Source of the DNA: an uncultured Burkholderiales bacterium
Lineage (GTDB): Bacteria; Pseudomonadota; Gammaproteobacteria; Burkholderiales; Burkholderiaceae_C
DNA: 47,291 bases
Reading direction: 5' to 3'
NCBI GenBank assembly: GCA_902825995.1
Contig: CADEDE010000013.1
Span: 1 to 47,291, forward strand
The notes beneath the pieces are model-generated. The model saw nothing but the letters and a program-made list of their open reading frames with translations, was not told the DNA's origin and made no database searches. Of the stretch, positions 36,369 through 45,759 are shown piece after piece (position 1 is the stretch's first letter; each line of letters opens with the position of its first letter). A program made the position numbers and the translations under genes.

Positions 36369-36391
36369 GGATTATTCTTGGATGATAATCC
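36369..36391. promoter_or_regulatory. Operator candidate of the Xre-RES operon
   Basis: Perfect inverted repeat GGATTAT-N9-ATAATCC in a conspicuously A/T-rich pocket of this GC-rich genome, 18 bp upstream of the chosen antitoxin GTG. The heptamer ACTGGAT also occurs twice in the same stretch, on the minus strand. Toxin-antitoxin operons are typically autoregulated through such dyads. Confidence 0.6.
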
Positions 36392-36430
36392 AGTTCAGGA
36401 TGCATGGGCATCGCCCGCTACGATTCCGTC

Positions 36431-36922
36431 ATGACCGTCCCCGCCCCGGCCCCGCGCCGCAGCCCCGAAGAACAGGCCTGCCTCGATGCCGCGCTGTCCG
36501 ATCTGTTCCAGCGCCGCATCGCCTTCAACCAGACCTTGGGCCTGGAGATCGTGTCGGCGCGGGCGCCCGCGCCAGGGATCCGCTTCGCCATGCGGCCCGA
36601 GCTGATCGGCCATTACCTGTACGAACGCCTGCACGGCGGCGTGATCTCGGCCACGCTCGACGCGATGGGCAGCTTTGCCTTGATGGTGGCGATCGGCGAG
36701 CAGCACGCCGACGAAAATACGGCGCAGGTGATGCACCGCTTCGCCAAGATGGGCACCATCGACCTGCGCGTCGATTACCTGCGCCCGGGCGTGGGCACCG
36801 CGTTCGTTGCCAGCGCCGAAGTCACGCGACTGGGTGGCCGCATCGGCTCGACGCAGATGCGCCTCACGAACGACCAGGGCTCGCTGATCGCGACCGCCGC
36901 CGCGGCCTATGTGATCCGCTGA
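36431..36922 (+). CDS. Hotdog-fold thioesterase family protein (YigI-like)
   Basis: 163 residues from ATG 36431. The hotdog signature is visible as YLYERLHGGVISATLDAMGSFALM, followed by KMGTIDLRVDYLRPGVGTAFVASAEVTRLG and a last strand. Members cleave acyl-CoA thioesters, and E. coli YigI acts on medium- and long-chain acyl-CoA. It is divergent from the antitoxin gene and ends just before a 44-bp palindrome. Confidence 0.85.
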   Translation: MTVPAPAPRRSPEEQACLDAALSDLFQRRIAFNQTLGLEIVSARAPAPGIRFAMRPELIGHYLYERLHGGVISATLDAMGSFALMVAIGEQHADENTAQVMHRFAKMGTIDLRVDYLRPGVGTAFVASAEVTRLGGRIGSTQMRLTNDQGSLIATAAAAYVIR

Positions 36923-36937
36923 ACTGACGACCCCAGG

Positions 36938-36981
36938 ACGCCTGCGCCCTGTATCCCCGCGGGGATACAGGGCGCAGGCGT
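36938..36981. terminator. 44-bp perfect palindrome, bidirectional terminator candidate
   Basis: Two 22-nt arms (36938-36959 and 36960-36981) are exact reverse complements with no spacer; the left arm reads acgcctgcgccctgtatc plus cccg. The flanks ccca (36933-36936) and tggg (36982-36985) extend the pairing after a 2-nt bulge. It lies between the convergent thioesterase and acs genes. The lack of a loop and of a T-run is unusual; intrinsic termination would depend on the stem alone, or the hairpin may stabilise both 3' ends. Confidence 0.75.
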
Positions 36982-37009
36982 TGGGTCTGCTGGCGTTTTG
37001 CAGGGCCGG

Positions 37010-38974
37010 CTACAGGCTCTGCGCGAGTTGCTCCAGGATCGCAGGGTTTTCCAGCGTCGAAGTGTCCTGCGTGATCGCCTCGCCCTTGGCGATCGAGCGC
37101 AGCAATCGGCGCATGATCTTGCCGCTGCGTGTCTTGGGCAGGTTGTCGCCGAAGCGGATGTCCTTGGGCTTGGCGATCGGGCCGATCTCCTTGGCCACCC
37201 AGTTGCGCAACTCGTTGGCGATCTGCCTGGCTTCGTCGCCGGTCGGGCGCGAGCGTTTCAACACCACGAACGCGCAGATCGCCTCGCCGGTGGTCTCGTC
37301 CGGGCGACCGACCACGGCGGCTTCGGCCACCAGCCTGGTGCAGCTCACCAGCGCCGATTCGATCTCCATCGTGCCCATGCGGTGACCACTGACATTGAGC
37401 ACATCGTCGATGCGCCCGGTGATGGTGAAGTAGCCGGTCTTGGCATCGCGGATCGCGCCGTCGCCGGCCAGGTAGTAGCCCTTCAGCTCGGCCGGGTAGT
37501 AACTCTTTTGGTAGCGCTCGGGGTCGCCCCAGATCGCGCGGATCATGCCCGGCCACGGCTGCTTGACGACCAGGATCCCGCCTTGGCCGTTGGGTACGTC
37601 CTTGCCGGCCTCATCGACGACGGCGACCTGGATGCCGGGAAACGGCAGCGTGCACGAGCCCGGCACCAGGGTTGTCACGCCCGGCAGCGGCGTGATCATG
37701 TGGCCGCCGGTTTCGGTCTGCCAGAAGGTATCGACGATCGGGCAGCGGCCGCCGCCGACGTGCTTGTGGTACCACTCCCACGCAGCCGGGTTGATCGGCT
37801 CGCCGACCGAGCCCAGGATGCGCAGGCTCGACAAATCGACGCTCTTCGGATGCACGGCATCGTTGGCTTCGGCCAGCTTGATCAGCGCGCGGATCGCCGT
37901 CGGCGCGGTGTAGAAGATCGAGACCCTGTGCTTCTCGATCGTCTTCCAGAAGCGGGCCGCATCGGGGTAGGTCGGTACGCCCTCGAAGACGAGCTCGGTG
38001 CCGCCCAGGGCCAGCGGGCCGTAGGCGATGTAGGTGTGGCCGGTGACCCAGCCGATATCGGCGGTGCACCAGAAGACGTCTTCCGGCCTCAGGTCGAAGG
38101 TCCATTGGGTGGTCAGCGCGGCGTGCAGCAAGTAGCCGCCGGTGCTGTGCTGCACGCCCTTGGGCTTGCCCGTCGATCCTGAGGTATAGAGCAGGAACAA
38201 CGGGTGCTCGGCCTCCACCCATTCGGGCTCGCAGGTCTCGGGTCGGTCGTCCGTTTCTTCGTGCAGCCAGCGGTCGCGTGCCGGATTCCAGGCCACCTTG
38301 CCGCCGCTGCGCCGATAGACGATCACGTCCCTGACCGAATCGCAGCCACCCAGCGCGATGGCCTCGTCAACGATCGCCTTCAGCGGCAAGGCCTTGCCAC
38401 CGCGCAGTTGTTCGTCGGCGGTGACGACCATCACCGCACCGGTGTCCTGAATGCGGTCGCGAACCGACTGTGCCGAGAAACCGCCGAAGACCACCGAGTG
38501 GATCGCGCCGATACGCGCACAGGCCTGCATCGCCAGCACACCCTCGACGCTCATCGGCATGTAAATCAGCACGCGGTCGCCCTTCTTGACGCCGCGCGCC
38601 TTCAGCGCATTGGCCAACCGGCACACCTTGGCCAGCAACTGGCGGTAGCTGACCTTGGTGACAGCGCCGTCATCGGCCTCGAAAATGATCGCCACCTTGT
38701 CGCCGAGGCCGCGCTCGACGTTGCGGTCCAGGCAGTTGTACGAGGCATTCAGCGTGCCGTCTTCGAACCATTTGAAGAAGGGGGCGTTGTCGCGGTTCAG
38801 GCCCTTCGTGAACGGCGTTTTCCAACTCACGAACTCGCGCGCCAGCCGCGACCAATAAGCCTCGTAGTCCGACGCGGCTTCGGCCACCAGCTTGTCGTAG
38901 GCCGCCGGGCCGGCGACGTGGGCCGAGGCCATCAAGGCGGCGGGAGGCGGGTAAAGAATAGCTTCGCTGCTCAT
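37010..38974 (-). CDS. acs: Acetyl-CoA synthetase (AMP-forming)
   Basis: Converts acetate, ATP and CoA to acetyl-CoA through acetyl-AMP. The 654-residue protein has the family length, the P-loop [20 protein letters not shown], the adenine-binding [12 protein letters not shown], the hinge region [35 protein letters not shown] in pieces, and the regulatory acetylation lysine in [19 protein letters not shown] precedes ATG 38974 ([13 protein letters not shown]); the frame stays open upstream to 39184 without homology. Confidence 0.96.
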   Translation of the reverse strand: MSSEAILYPPPAALMASAHVAGPAAYDKLVAEAASDYEAYWSRLAREFVSWKTPFTKGLNRDNAPFFKWFEDGTLNASYNCLDRNVERGLGDKVAIIFEADDGAVTKVSYRQLLAKVCRLANALKARGVKKGDRVLIYMPMSVEGVLAMQACARIGAIHSVVFGGFSAQSVRDRIQDTGAVMVVTADEQLRGGKALPLKAIVDEAIALGGCDSVRDVIVYRRSGGKVAWNPARDRWLHEETDDRPETCEPEWVEAEHPLFLLYTSGSTGKPKGVQHSTGGYLLHAALTTQWTFDLRPEDVFWCTADIGWVTGHTYIAYGPLALGGTELVFEGVPTYPDAARFWKTIEKHRVSIFYTAPTAIRALIKLAEANDAVHPKSVDLSSLRILGSVGEPINPAAWEWYHKHVGGGRCPIVDTFWQTETGGHMITPLPGVTTLVPGSCTLPFPGIQVAVVDEAGKDVPNGQGGILVVKQPWPGMIRAIWGDPERYQKSYYPAELKGYYLAGDGAIRDAKTGYFTITGRIDDVLNVSGHRMGTMEIESALVSCTRLVAEAAVVGRPDETTGEAICAFVVLKRSRPTGDEARQIANELRNWVAKEIGPIAKPKDIRFGDNLPKTRSGKIMRRLLRSIAKGEAITQDTSTLENPAILEQLAQSL

Positions 38975-39081
38975 ATTTGTCTCCTGCGGGGTCGTGGATT
39001 TTGGCCGGCACGACAAGTTAGGGCCACGCGCTGACCGGTGCCTTACTCTGCCGCAAAAGTCGGCGCCGTGACCAGGCTCCC

Positions 39082-39087
39082 TACAAT
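39082..39087 (+). promoter_or_regulatory. -10 element upstream of the YqhA-family gene
   Basis: TACAAT, 35 bp before the start codon, in the divergent region shared with acs. The -35 match is weak. Confidence 0.35.
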
Positions 39088-39122
39088 CCGGCGCATCCGG
39101 AATTGCCCTGAAACCACCCGCC

Positions 39123-39722
39123 ATGGCCCAACGCTCCGATTCGCCGACGCCCGAAATGCGCACCCTGCCCAAGCTCATCTTCATGAGCCGCTGGCTGCAG
39201 CTACCGCTGTACCTGGGCCTGATCGCGGCGCAGGGCGTCTATGTCTGGCACTTTTTGCTCGAGCTGTGGCACCTGGTCGAGGCCGCTTTCGGCAGCCAGA
39301 CGGCGATCGCGACGCTGGCCAAAAGCATCGGCTACGCCGGTGAAACCGTCGCGCTGAATGAAACCATCATCATGCTGGTGGTGCTGGCGCTGATCGACGT
39401 GGTAATGATCAGCAACCTGCTGATCATGGTCATCGTCGGCGGCTACGAGACCTTCATCTCGCGCATGAACCTCGAAGGCCACCCCGACCAGCCGGAGTGG
39501 CTGAGCCATGTCAACGCCTCGGTGTTGAAGGTCAAGCTGGCCACCGCGATCATCGGCATCAGCTCGATCCACCTGCTCAAGACCTTCATCAACGCCGCCA
39601 ACTACTCGGACAAGGTGCTGATCGCGCAGACCGCGATCCACATCACCTTCCTGCTCTCGGCGATGGCGATCGCCTATACCGACCGGCTGATGACGCCCCC
39701 GAGGGCAGCGGTGCACGGCTGA
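39123..39722 (+). CDS. YqhA/UPF0114 family membrane protein (TIGR00645)
   Basis: 199 residues with about four membrane helices: [48 protein letters not shown] in parts, a central helix around [16 protein letters not shown], and a last helix before the C-terminus. The segment [12 protein letters not shown] and the [11 protein letters not shown] loop are diagnostic of the family. Function is unknown. Its last 80 bp overlap the 3' end of nhaA on the other strand. Confidence 0.9.
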   Translation: MAQRSDSPTPEMRTLPKLIFMSRWLQLPLYLGLIAAQGVYVWHFLLELWHLVEAAFGSQTAIATLAKSIGYAGETVALNETIIMLVVLALIDVVMISNLLIMVIVGGYETFISRMNLEGHPDQPEWLSHVNASVLKVKLATAIIGISSIHLLKTFINAANYSDKVLIAQTAIHITFLLSAMAIAYTDRLMTPPRAAVHG

Positions 39723-40902
39723 CTGGACTGGCGGCGACCAGGATTGCCGCACCGGCGAGGCCGGCGGCGAGTGAGCCGGACAACACGCCGAGCTTGAGCC
39801 TGGTTTCGAGCGCCGCGCCGAGGCCGTCGAAAGCCAGGCCGCCGATAAACAGACTCATCGTGAAGCCGATGCCGCAGAGCACGCTCACTCCGAACAGTTG
39901 CAGCGTGCTGGCCCCGGCGGGTGCCGCACCGAGGCCCGACCGCAACATCAACCAAGAAGTGCCAAAGACGCCGATCGCCTTGCCCAAGACCAGGCCGAGC
40001 GCGATGCCCAGCGTTACCGGTTCGAGCAAGACCGCGGGCGTGGCGCCGGCCAGGTTGACGCCTGCATTGCAAAACCCGAACGTGGGCAGGATCAGGAAGG
40101 CGACCCAGGGGTGCAGGCTGTGCTCGACGCGCTGCAACGGCGAGCCGCCGTCGGCGTCGCGCGCGGGGATGGCCATGGCGGTGAGCGCGCCGGCCAGCGT
40201 CGCATGCACACCCGACTTGAGCACGAAGACCCAGATCAACAGGCCGACCGCGGCATAGACATCGACCCGCATGACCTTCATGCGGTTCAGCGCGAACAAC
40301 AGCGCCAGCCCGATGCCGGCCCCGGCCAGCGCCGTGAGCGAGAGCCTGTCGGTGTAGAACAGCGCAATGACAACGATGGCGCCCAGGTCATCGATGATCG
40401 CGACGGCCGTCAGGAACAGCTTCAACGAGGTCGGTACGCGCGAGCCGAGCAGCATCACGATGCCGATGGCGAACGCGATATCGGTCGCCGCCGGAATGGC
40501 CCAGCCCTTCAGCGCCTGCGCATCGCTCCAATTGATGGCACTGTAGATCGCGGCCGGCACCACCATGCCGCCCAGCGCCGCGGCCAAGGGCAGCACGGCT
40601 TGCCTGCGGTCGGCCAGTTCGCCCTCGACGAACTCGCGCTTGATCTCCAGGCCGACAAGAAAGAAGAACACCGCCATCCACAGGTCATTGACCCACACCA
40701 ACAGCGTCTTCTCGAGCACCAGGGTCTGCCCGATGACGATCTCGCCCGGCGTTCGCAGGAAGGCCTCGTACCACGTCGCCAGCGGCGAGTTGCTGACGAT
40801 CAATGCCGCGAGCGCCGCGAGGCCCAACACCACGCCAGCCGCGGATTCATGCGCGAAGAAGCGCATGAATGCGGTCTGGTTCAGGCGGCGGGAATCGGGC
40901 AT
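39643..40902 (-). CDS. nhaA: Na+/H+ antiporter NhaA
   Basis: Sodium/proton antiporter of the inner membrane for pH and salt homeostasis. The 419 residues have about twelve membrane helices and the ion-binding aspartate pair in VAIIDDLGAIVVIALFYT, the LPLAAALGGMVVPAAIY segment and PAATDIAFAIGIV. ATG 40902 (MPDSRRLNQTAFMRFF) was chosen over a longer frame lacking homology. The C-terminal ~26 residues (rich in Ser/Arg/Pro) are encoded antisense to the YqhA-family gene and probably represent a drifted stop codon. Confidence 0.94.
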   Translation of the reverse strand: MPDSRRLNQTAFMRFFAHESAAGVVLGLAALAALIVSNSPLATWYEAFLRTPGEIVIGQTLVLEKTLLVWVNDLWMAVFFFLVGLEIKREFVEGELADRRQAVLPLAAALGGMVVPAAIYSAINWSDAQALKGWAIPAATDIAFAIGIVMLLGSRVPTSLKLFLTAVAIIDDLGAIVVIALFYTDRLSLTALAGAGIGLALLFALNRMKVMRVDVYAAVGLLIWVFVLKSGVHATLAGALTAMAIPARDADGGSPLQRVEHSLHPWVAFLILPTFGFCNAGVNLAGATPAVLLEPVTLGIALGLVLGKAIGVFGTSWLMLRSGLGAAPAGASTLQLFGVSVLCGIGFTMSLFIGGLAFDGLGAALETRLKLGVLSGSLAAGLAGAAILVAASPVSRAPLPSGASSAGRYRRSPSPRAGR

Positions 40903-40972
40903 CGGTGGGATTCTGGCACTTCGATTCGCGGCACGGTCTCCGCGCAGGCTTGCGCAGCGCGCACAGCGATCC

Positions 40973-41848
40973 CTACAAGGCGCGGGCGTCGAAGGTATTG
41001 CACTGGGCCACGCTGCCCGATTCGAGGCCGCGCCGGAACCAGGTCTGGCGCTGCTGGCTGCTGCCGTGCGTGAAGCTCTCGGGCACCACCGTGCCCTGCG
41101 ATTTGCGCTGCAGCATGTCGTCGCCGATCTGTGCTGCGGCATTCATCGCCTCGTCGATATCGCCGCGCTCGAGCCAGCCCTTGCCTTTTTGTGAATGATT
41201 CGTCCAGACGCCGGCAAAACAATCGGCCTGCAACTCGACGCGCACCGACAGTGCGTTCATCTGCGTCTCGTTGACGCGCCCGCGCAGGCCATCGACCTTG
41301 CCGGTGATACCGAGCAGGTTCTGCACATGGTGGCCGACCTCGTGCGCGATGACATAGGCCTGCGCAAAATCGCCCGGCGCGCCCATGCGCGAGCGCAGGG
41401 TGTCGAAGAAGCCGAGGTCGATATAGACCTTCTGGTCGGCCGGGCAGTAGAACGGCCCCATCGCCGACTGGCCGCTGCCGCAGGCGGTGCCGACCGCGCC
41501 GCGAAAGAGCACCAGCCTGGGTTCGCGGTAGGCGCTGCCGCCGGTTTTCATCACCGCGCCCCAGACGTCTTCGGTATCGGCCAACACGGTGGATACGAAG
41601 GCCGCCATCGCGTCGTTGGCGGGCGGACGCAGGGCCGAGGATTGCTGCGCCTGCGGCGCTTCGATCGAAGCGCCGCCACCCAGCACGCCCAGCACCGTGA
41701 GCGGGTTGATGCCGAAAATCCAGCCGGCGACCAAGGCAATGACGATGCTGCCCAGGCCGATGCCGCGCCCGCCGCCGAGGCGAAAGCCGCCGCCGCCATT
41801 GCGGCGGTCTTCGACGTTCTCGCTCTGGCGCTGGCCTTCCCACTTCAT
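40973..41848 (-). CDS. Neutral zinc metallopeptidase (YpfJ family)
   Basis: 291 residues with a cytoplasmic Gly-rich N-terminus, one membrane helix (about residues 33-55, GSIVIALVAGWIFGINPL) and a zinc-peptidase domain outside. The zinc motif HEVGHHVQ is at residues 169-176, with the third ligand likely in VELQADCFAGVW (glutamate about 205). Cysteines in TACGSG, FYCPADQK, ADCFAG and the C-terminal QCNTFD may form disulfides. It matches YpfJ in layout. The physiological substrate is unknown. Confidence 0.9.
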   Translation of the reverse strand: MKWEGQRQSENVEDRRNGGGGFRLGGGRGIGLGSIVIALVAGWIFGINPLTVLGVLGGGASIEAPQAQQSSALRPPANDAMAAFVSTVLADTEDVWGAVMKTGGSAYREPRLVLFRGAVGTACGSGQSAMGPFYCPADQKVYIDLGFFDTLRSRMGAPGDFAQAYVIAHEVGHHVQNLLGITGKVDGLRGRVNETQMNALSVRVELQADCFAGVWTNHSQKGKGWLERGDIDEAMNAAAQIGDDMLQRKSQGTVVPESFTHGSSQQRQTWFRRGLESGSVAQCNTFDARAL

Positions 41849-41873
41849 CGCAGTCTCCCGGTGGCTGTGAAAC

Positions 41874-42443
<570 letters not shown>

Positions 42444-42450
42444 GTCGGCG

Positions 42451-42456
42451 ATTGTA
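42451..42456 (-). promoter_or_regulatory. -10 element of dcd
   Basis: TACAAT on the minus strand, 7 bp before the dcd ATG. A TTGGGC or AATTGG hexamer upstream could be the -35 (15- or 17-bp spacing). Confidence 0.4.
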
Positions 42457-42529
42457 GGCACGGCCTCACACGCCCAATTCGGTCGGTACCGCGCTACCAT
42501 GCCCACACGCTGGTCCGCCGGAAACTGCC

Positions 42530-43063
42530 ATGAGCGCTGCCACCGAACTGATGGTGAAGTACGCCGCGTACCACCGCGATCGCCGCAATATCGCCACGCA
42601 CTTCATCGGCATACCGATGCTGGTCTTTGCCGTCGGCGCCTTGCTCGCACGGCCGGGCATCGAGGTCGCCGGTTGGCCGGTCACGCCGGCGGCCGTGCTC
42701 TGGGGTTTGACCACGCTGTGGTACCTGACCCGCGGCGACCTGGCGCTCGGGCTGGCGGTCAGCCTGGCCAATCTGGTGCTGATCCTGGCCGCATTGCCGC
42801 TGGGGCAACTCGAGACCACGGCATGGTTGGGCTGGAGCCTGGGGTTGTTCGTCGTCGGCTGGGCCATCCAGTTCGTCGGCCACTATTACGAGGGCAAGAA
42901 GCCGGCCTTCATCGACGACCTGCGCGGGCTGTTGGTGGGGCCCATGTTCGTCGTCGGCGAAGCCCTGTTTTCCGTCGGCTGGGGCAAGGCCTTGTCGGCC
43001 GAAATCAAGCACCGCGTCGGGCCGACGCATCTGCGCGATCTGCACACCCCGGCGGTGCGGTAA
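42530..43063 (+). CDS. Mpo1-like / DUF962 membrane protein
   Basis: 177 residues with four membrane helices. The family motifs are [20 protein letters not shown] near the N-terminus and [13 protein letters not shown] near the C-terminus; both include the histidines that bind Fe(II) in yeast Mpo1, a 2-hydroxy fatty acid dioxygenase. Bacterial members are uncharacterised, so lipid alpha-oxidation is only an inference. It converges on fdhD with a 1-bp gap. Confidence 0.88.
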   Translation: MSAATELMVKYAAYHRDRRNIATHFIGIPMLVFAVGALLARPGIEVAGWPVTPAAVLWGLTTLWYLTRGDLALGLAVSLANLVLILAALPLGQLETTAWLGWSLGLFVVGWAIQFVGHYYEGKKPAFIDDLRGLLVGPMFVVGEALFSVGWGKALSAEIKHRVGPTHLRDLHTPAVR

Positions 43064-43064
43064 C

Positions 43065-43961
43065 TCAGGTCGACACAACGCGCACCGGCGAGCGCTCGGG
43101 CTCCGGATCGGCATCGAAACGATCGAAGCCGCAGTAACAAATGAAATGGCGCTGGCTGGCGCGGCCAAACAGGGTCATGCCAAGTTTGCAGGCCAGTTCG
43201 TAGCCCATCTGCGTGACGCCATTGCGCGAAATGACGATCGGCACACCGAGTTGGGCCGACTTCATGACCATTTCGCTGGTCAGCCGGCCCGTGGTGTAGA
43301 AAATCTTGTCGGCGCCTTGCCCGAGCGGTGAATCGCCGTGCAACCACATCCAGCCGGCGATGGTGTCGATGGCGTTATGGCGGCCGACGTCTTCCACGAA
43401 CTTCAGCATCTCGCTGCCGCGGAACAACGCGCAGCCATGCACCGAGCCGGCCCGGCGGTGCACGCTGTCGGTCTGGCGCATCGCGTCGTTGAGCGTGTGC
43501 AGCGTCGCCTGGTGGATGCGCGCGGCCGCGGCGGAGGGCAGCCTCAAGGCATCGAGTTCGTCCATCCAGTTACCGAACATCGTGCCTTGGCCGCAGCCGG
43601 TGGTGACGATGCGCCGGGCGGTGCGGGCCCCGATGCCGGGGCTCGCGCCGCGCCGGGTCTTGACCGCGGCGGCCTCGACGTCCCAATCGACGGTGATCGA
43701 ATCGACGTCGTCGAGGGATTCGACCAGGCGCTGGTTGCGCAGGTAGCCCAGCGCCAGCAGCTCGGGCGAAGCGCCCAGGGTCATCAGCGTGACCACTTCG
43801 CGCTTGTCGACAAACAGCGTCAGCGGCCGCTCGGCTGGAATGTGGATCGTGCGGCGCTGTCCGAACTCATCGCGCACCTCGACCTCGCGCGTCAGCGGCG
43901 CTTGGGCTTGGGTCAGGTACGGCAGCAGCCGCGTCAGGGCAGCTCGGGGCTGGGACGACAT
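43065..43961 (-). CDS. fdhD: Formate dehydrogenase sulfurtransferase FdhD
   Basis: Transfers sulfur from IscS to the molybdenum cofactor needed by formate dehydrogenase. The 298 residues carry the conserved TTGCGQGTMF motif (a single cysteine, against the CxxC of E. coli), SVHRRAGSVHGCALF, FVEDVGRHNAIDTIAG, TTGRLTSEMVMKSAQLGVPIVISR in parts, and GYELACKLGMTLFGRA. ATG 43961 (MSSQPRAAL) was chosen. It closes the formate dehydrogenase cluster. Confidence 0.94.
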   Translation of the reverse strand: MSSQPRAALTRLLPYLTQAQAPLTREVEVRDEFGQRRTIHIPAERPLTLFVDKREVVTLMTLGASPELLALGYLRNQRLVESLDDVDSITVDWDVEAAAVKTRRGASPGIGARTARRIVTTGCGQGTMFGNWMDELDALRLPSAAAARIHQATLHTLNDAMRQTDSVHRRAGSVHGCALFRGSEMLKFVEDVGRHNAIDTIAGWMWLHGDSPLGQGADKIFYTTGRLTSEMVMKSAQLGVPIVISRNGVTQMGYELACKLGMTLFGRASQRHFICYCGFDRFDADPEPERSPVRVVST

Positions 43962-43984
43962 GGCGTCGTTATACCCGCCCGGCG

Positions 43985-44326
43985 TCAGCCTTTCTTGGCA
44001 GGGGCCTTGGCAACGGCCGGGGCAGGGGCCGGCGCGGTTGCGGCTAGCGGCGGATAGACGAACGCGCCCGGATCGGCGCAGGGCGGCGTCGCACTGGCCG
44101 GCTTGGCTTCCTTGCCGGCCTTTTGGGTGTCGGCCATGTACCTGGCGGCCACACGGTCCATCGACTGGCAGAGCTTGAAGGCGTCCACCTTGCCGCCATG
44201 CGCCGTCTTGGCAGCGGCCTCCGCAGCTTTGGCTTTGGCCTCGTCGGACAACACCGGCGCCGGCAGCTTGGCCAGCGCGGCGCTGGCGGCGAGCACGACA
44301 ATGCTCAGGGTGACGATGCGCTTCAT
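43985..44326 (-). CDS. Small secreted protein of the formate dehydrogenase cluster
   Basis: 113 residues: a signal peptide (MKRIVTLSIVVLAASAALA), an Ala/Lys-rich helix, then VDAFKLCQSMDRVAARYMADTQKAG and PPCADPGAFVYPP, and a Pro/Ala/Lys tail. The two cysteines could form a disulfide in the periplasm. It lies between the cytochrome b subunit gene and fdhD, with small gaps, so it probably belongs to the operon. Family not recognised. Confidence 0.7.
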   Translation of the reverse strand: MKRIVTLSIVVLAASAALAKLPAPVLSDEAKAKAAEAAAKTAHGGKVDAFKLCQSMDRVAARYMADTQKAGKEAKPASATPPCADPGAFVYPPLAATAPAPAPAVAKAPAKKG

Positions 44327-44350
44327 GCGCTCTCCTCTCAGGTTTTCTGC

Positions 44351-45475
44351 TCAGTTTTGTTGGCCCGCCAACGGCGGCACGGCGGCGACTGTTCGTTGCG
44401 CCGGAATCTTGCCGGCGCGAATGTCGTCGGCCCACAGTTGATGGTGCTCGCGGGCCCAGGCTTCATCGACGATGCCTGTGCGCATGGCGCTGTACGCACC
44501 CTTCATGCCGATGGTGCCCATGTAGATGTGGCCGAGGAACAGAGTCGTCATCAAGAGCGCCGCAACGGCGTGGATCATGTGCGCGACCTGCATGTTGCCG
44601 CGCAAGTAGGCCATGCCGGGAACCAGTTGGTCGAGCACCAGGCCGGAGCCGACGACGACCAGGCCGAGCAGGAATACGCCAGCCCAGAATACGAGCTTTT
44701 CGCCGGCATTGAAGCGATGCGACGGCAGCTCGGCGCCTCCGAGCAGGCCGCCGAAGCGCGCCAGCCAGCCCAGGTCTTCCTTGCGCGGCAGGTTGTCGCG
44801 GGCAAAGGTGAAAATCACCACCAGCAGCGATACCGCGAACAAGGGCCCGGCGAAGTTGTGCGCGGTTTTCAGCGCATAGCTCAGCCAGCCGAACAAGGTG
44901 CCACCGACGATCGGCAGCAGGATGAACTTGCCGAAGGCCATCACCAGACCCGACAGCGCGAGCACCGAAAAGGCGATCGCATTGGTCCAGTGCGCCGAGC
45001 GCTCGAAGGGTGTGAAGCGTTCGATCTGGCGGCCGGTATCGGGCGTGTGGCCGCCCAGGCTGCCCTTGCGCCAGTAGAACAGCGCAATGGCCAGCACGAC
45101 CATCAGCAACAGCGAACCGCCGTACGGAAGGATCCAGTTGTTGCGCACCTGGCGCCAGGCTTCGCCGGCGCTGGTGAAGCGCGAGCCCGGATACTGCACG
45201 AAGGGCTGGATCAGCATGCCCTTCTCGGCACCCGGCAGGCTCGAATAGCCGGGCTGCTCGCCCGACTCGCGCACACTGCGCCAGAAGGGCGCGTTGTTGC
45301 CGGGCTGGGTCTTACCACGCTCGGCGTTGCTTTCGTCGGGCTTGGGTTCGGCGGGTGCGACGAAGTTGGTCGGGGGCGCCTTGGCCGGAGCGGCCGGTGC
45401 CGTCGTTTGCGCCTGCAGCGCCAGCGGCAGCACCAGCGCTGCCGCCGTCAGGAGCGTTCGCATCAGGCTTTGCAT
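44351..45475 (-). CDS. Formate dehydrogenase gamma subunit (cytochrome b556)
   Basis: Membrane anchor that passes electrons from the beta subunit to quinone. The 374 residues begin with a signal peptide (MRTLLTAAALVLPLALQAQ) and a periplasmic extension of about 100 residues (YSSLPGAEKGMLIQPFVQYPGS), then four further helices. Heme-ligating histidines are expected in FERSAHWTNAIAFSVLALSG, KTAHNFAGPLF and MIHAVAALLMT. GGAGGG precedes ATG 45475, which decides the start. The long N-terminal extension is typical of FdoI/FDH3-type gamma subunits in Burkholderiales. Confidence 0.9.
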   Translation of the reverse strand: MQSLMRTLLTAAALVLPLALQAQTTAPAAPAKAPPTNFVAPAEPKPDESNAERGKTQPGNNAPFWRSVRESGEQPGYSSLPGAEKGMLIQPFVQYPGSRFTSAGEAWRQVRNNWILPYGGSLLLMVVLAIALFYWRKGSLGGHTPDTGRQIERFTPFERSAHWTNAIAFSVLALSGLVMAFGKFILLPIVGGTLFGWLSYALKTAHNFAGPLFAVSLLVVIFTFARDNLPRKEDLGWLARFGGLLGGAELPSHRFNAGEKLVFWAGVFLLGLVVVGSGLVLDQLVPGMAYLRGNMQVAHMIHAVAALLMTTLFLGHIYMGTIGMKGAYSAMRTGIVDEAWAREHHQLWADDIRAGKIPAQRTVAAVPPLAGQQN

Positions 45476-45495
45476 GGTGAGCCCTCCCGACAGCG

Positions 45496-45759
45496 TCATG
45501 GTGTCTTGGTCGGTGCCGCGGCCGGCGGGGTGGCGGCACTGCGCGAATATTCGTTCTGGCCCTGGGCGCGAGTGCGCATCTGGGCTTCCCAGGCGGCCTG
45601 GTCGCCGCCCTTCCAATCCGCAGCCGCGTAGGGGCTCGACGTCGATTCCCAGGCCTTCGCATCGACCTTCTTCGACGCCGTCGCAGTCTGTGCTTTTTCT
45701 GCGCACCCGGCGGCGACCAGCGCCAACACCGCCAGGGCCATCGTGCTGCGCATCATCAT
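45496..45759 (-). CDS. Small lipoprotein of the formate dehydrogenase operon
   Basis: 87 residues: signal peptide with lipobox VAAGC (cysteine about residue 19), then a hydrophilic part (KAWESTSSPYAAADWKGGDQAAWEAQMRTRAQGQNEY, in pieces) and a Pro/Ala-rich end. The ATG overlaps the stop of the beta subunit gene (ATGA), so it is tightly tied to the enzyme. Trp/Asp motifs suggest a small structured protein that may sit at the periplasmic face of the complex. I know no function for it. Confidence 0.75.
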   Translation of the reverse strand: MMMRSTMALAVLALVAAGCAEKAQTATASKKVDAKAWESTSSPYAAADWKGGDQAAWEAQMRTRAQGQNEYSRSAATPPAAAPTKTP

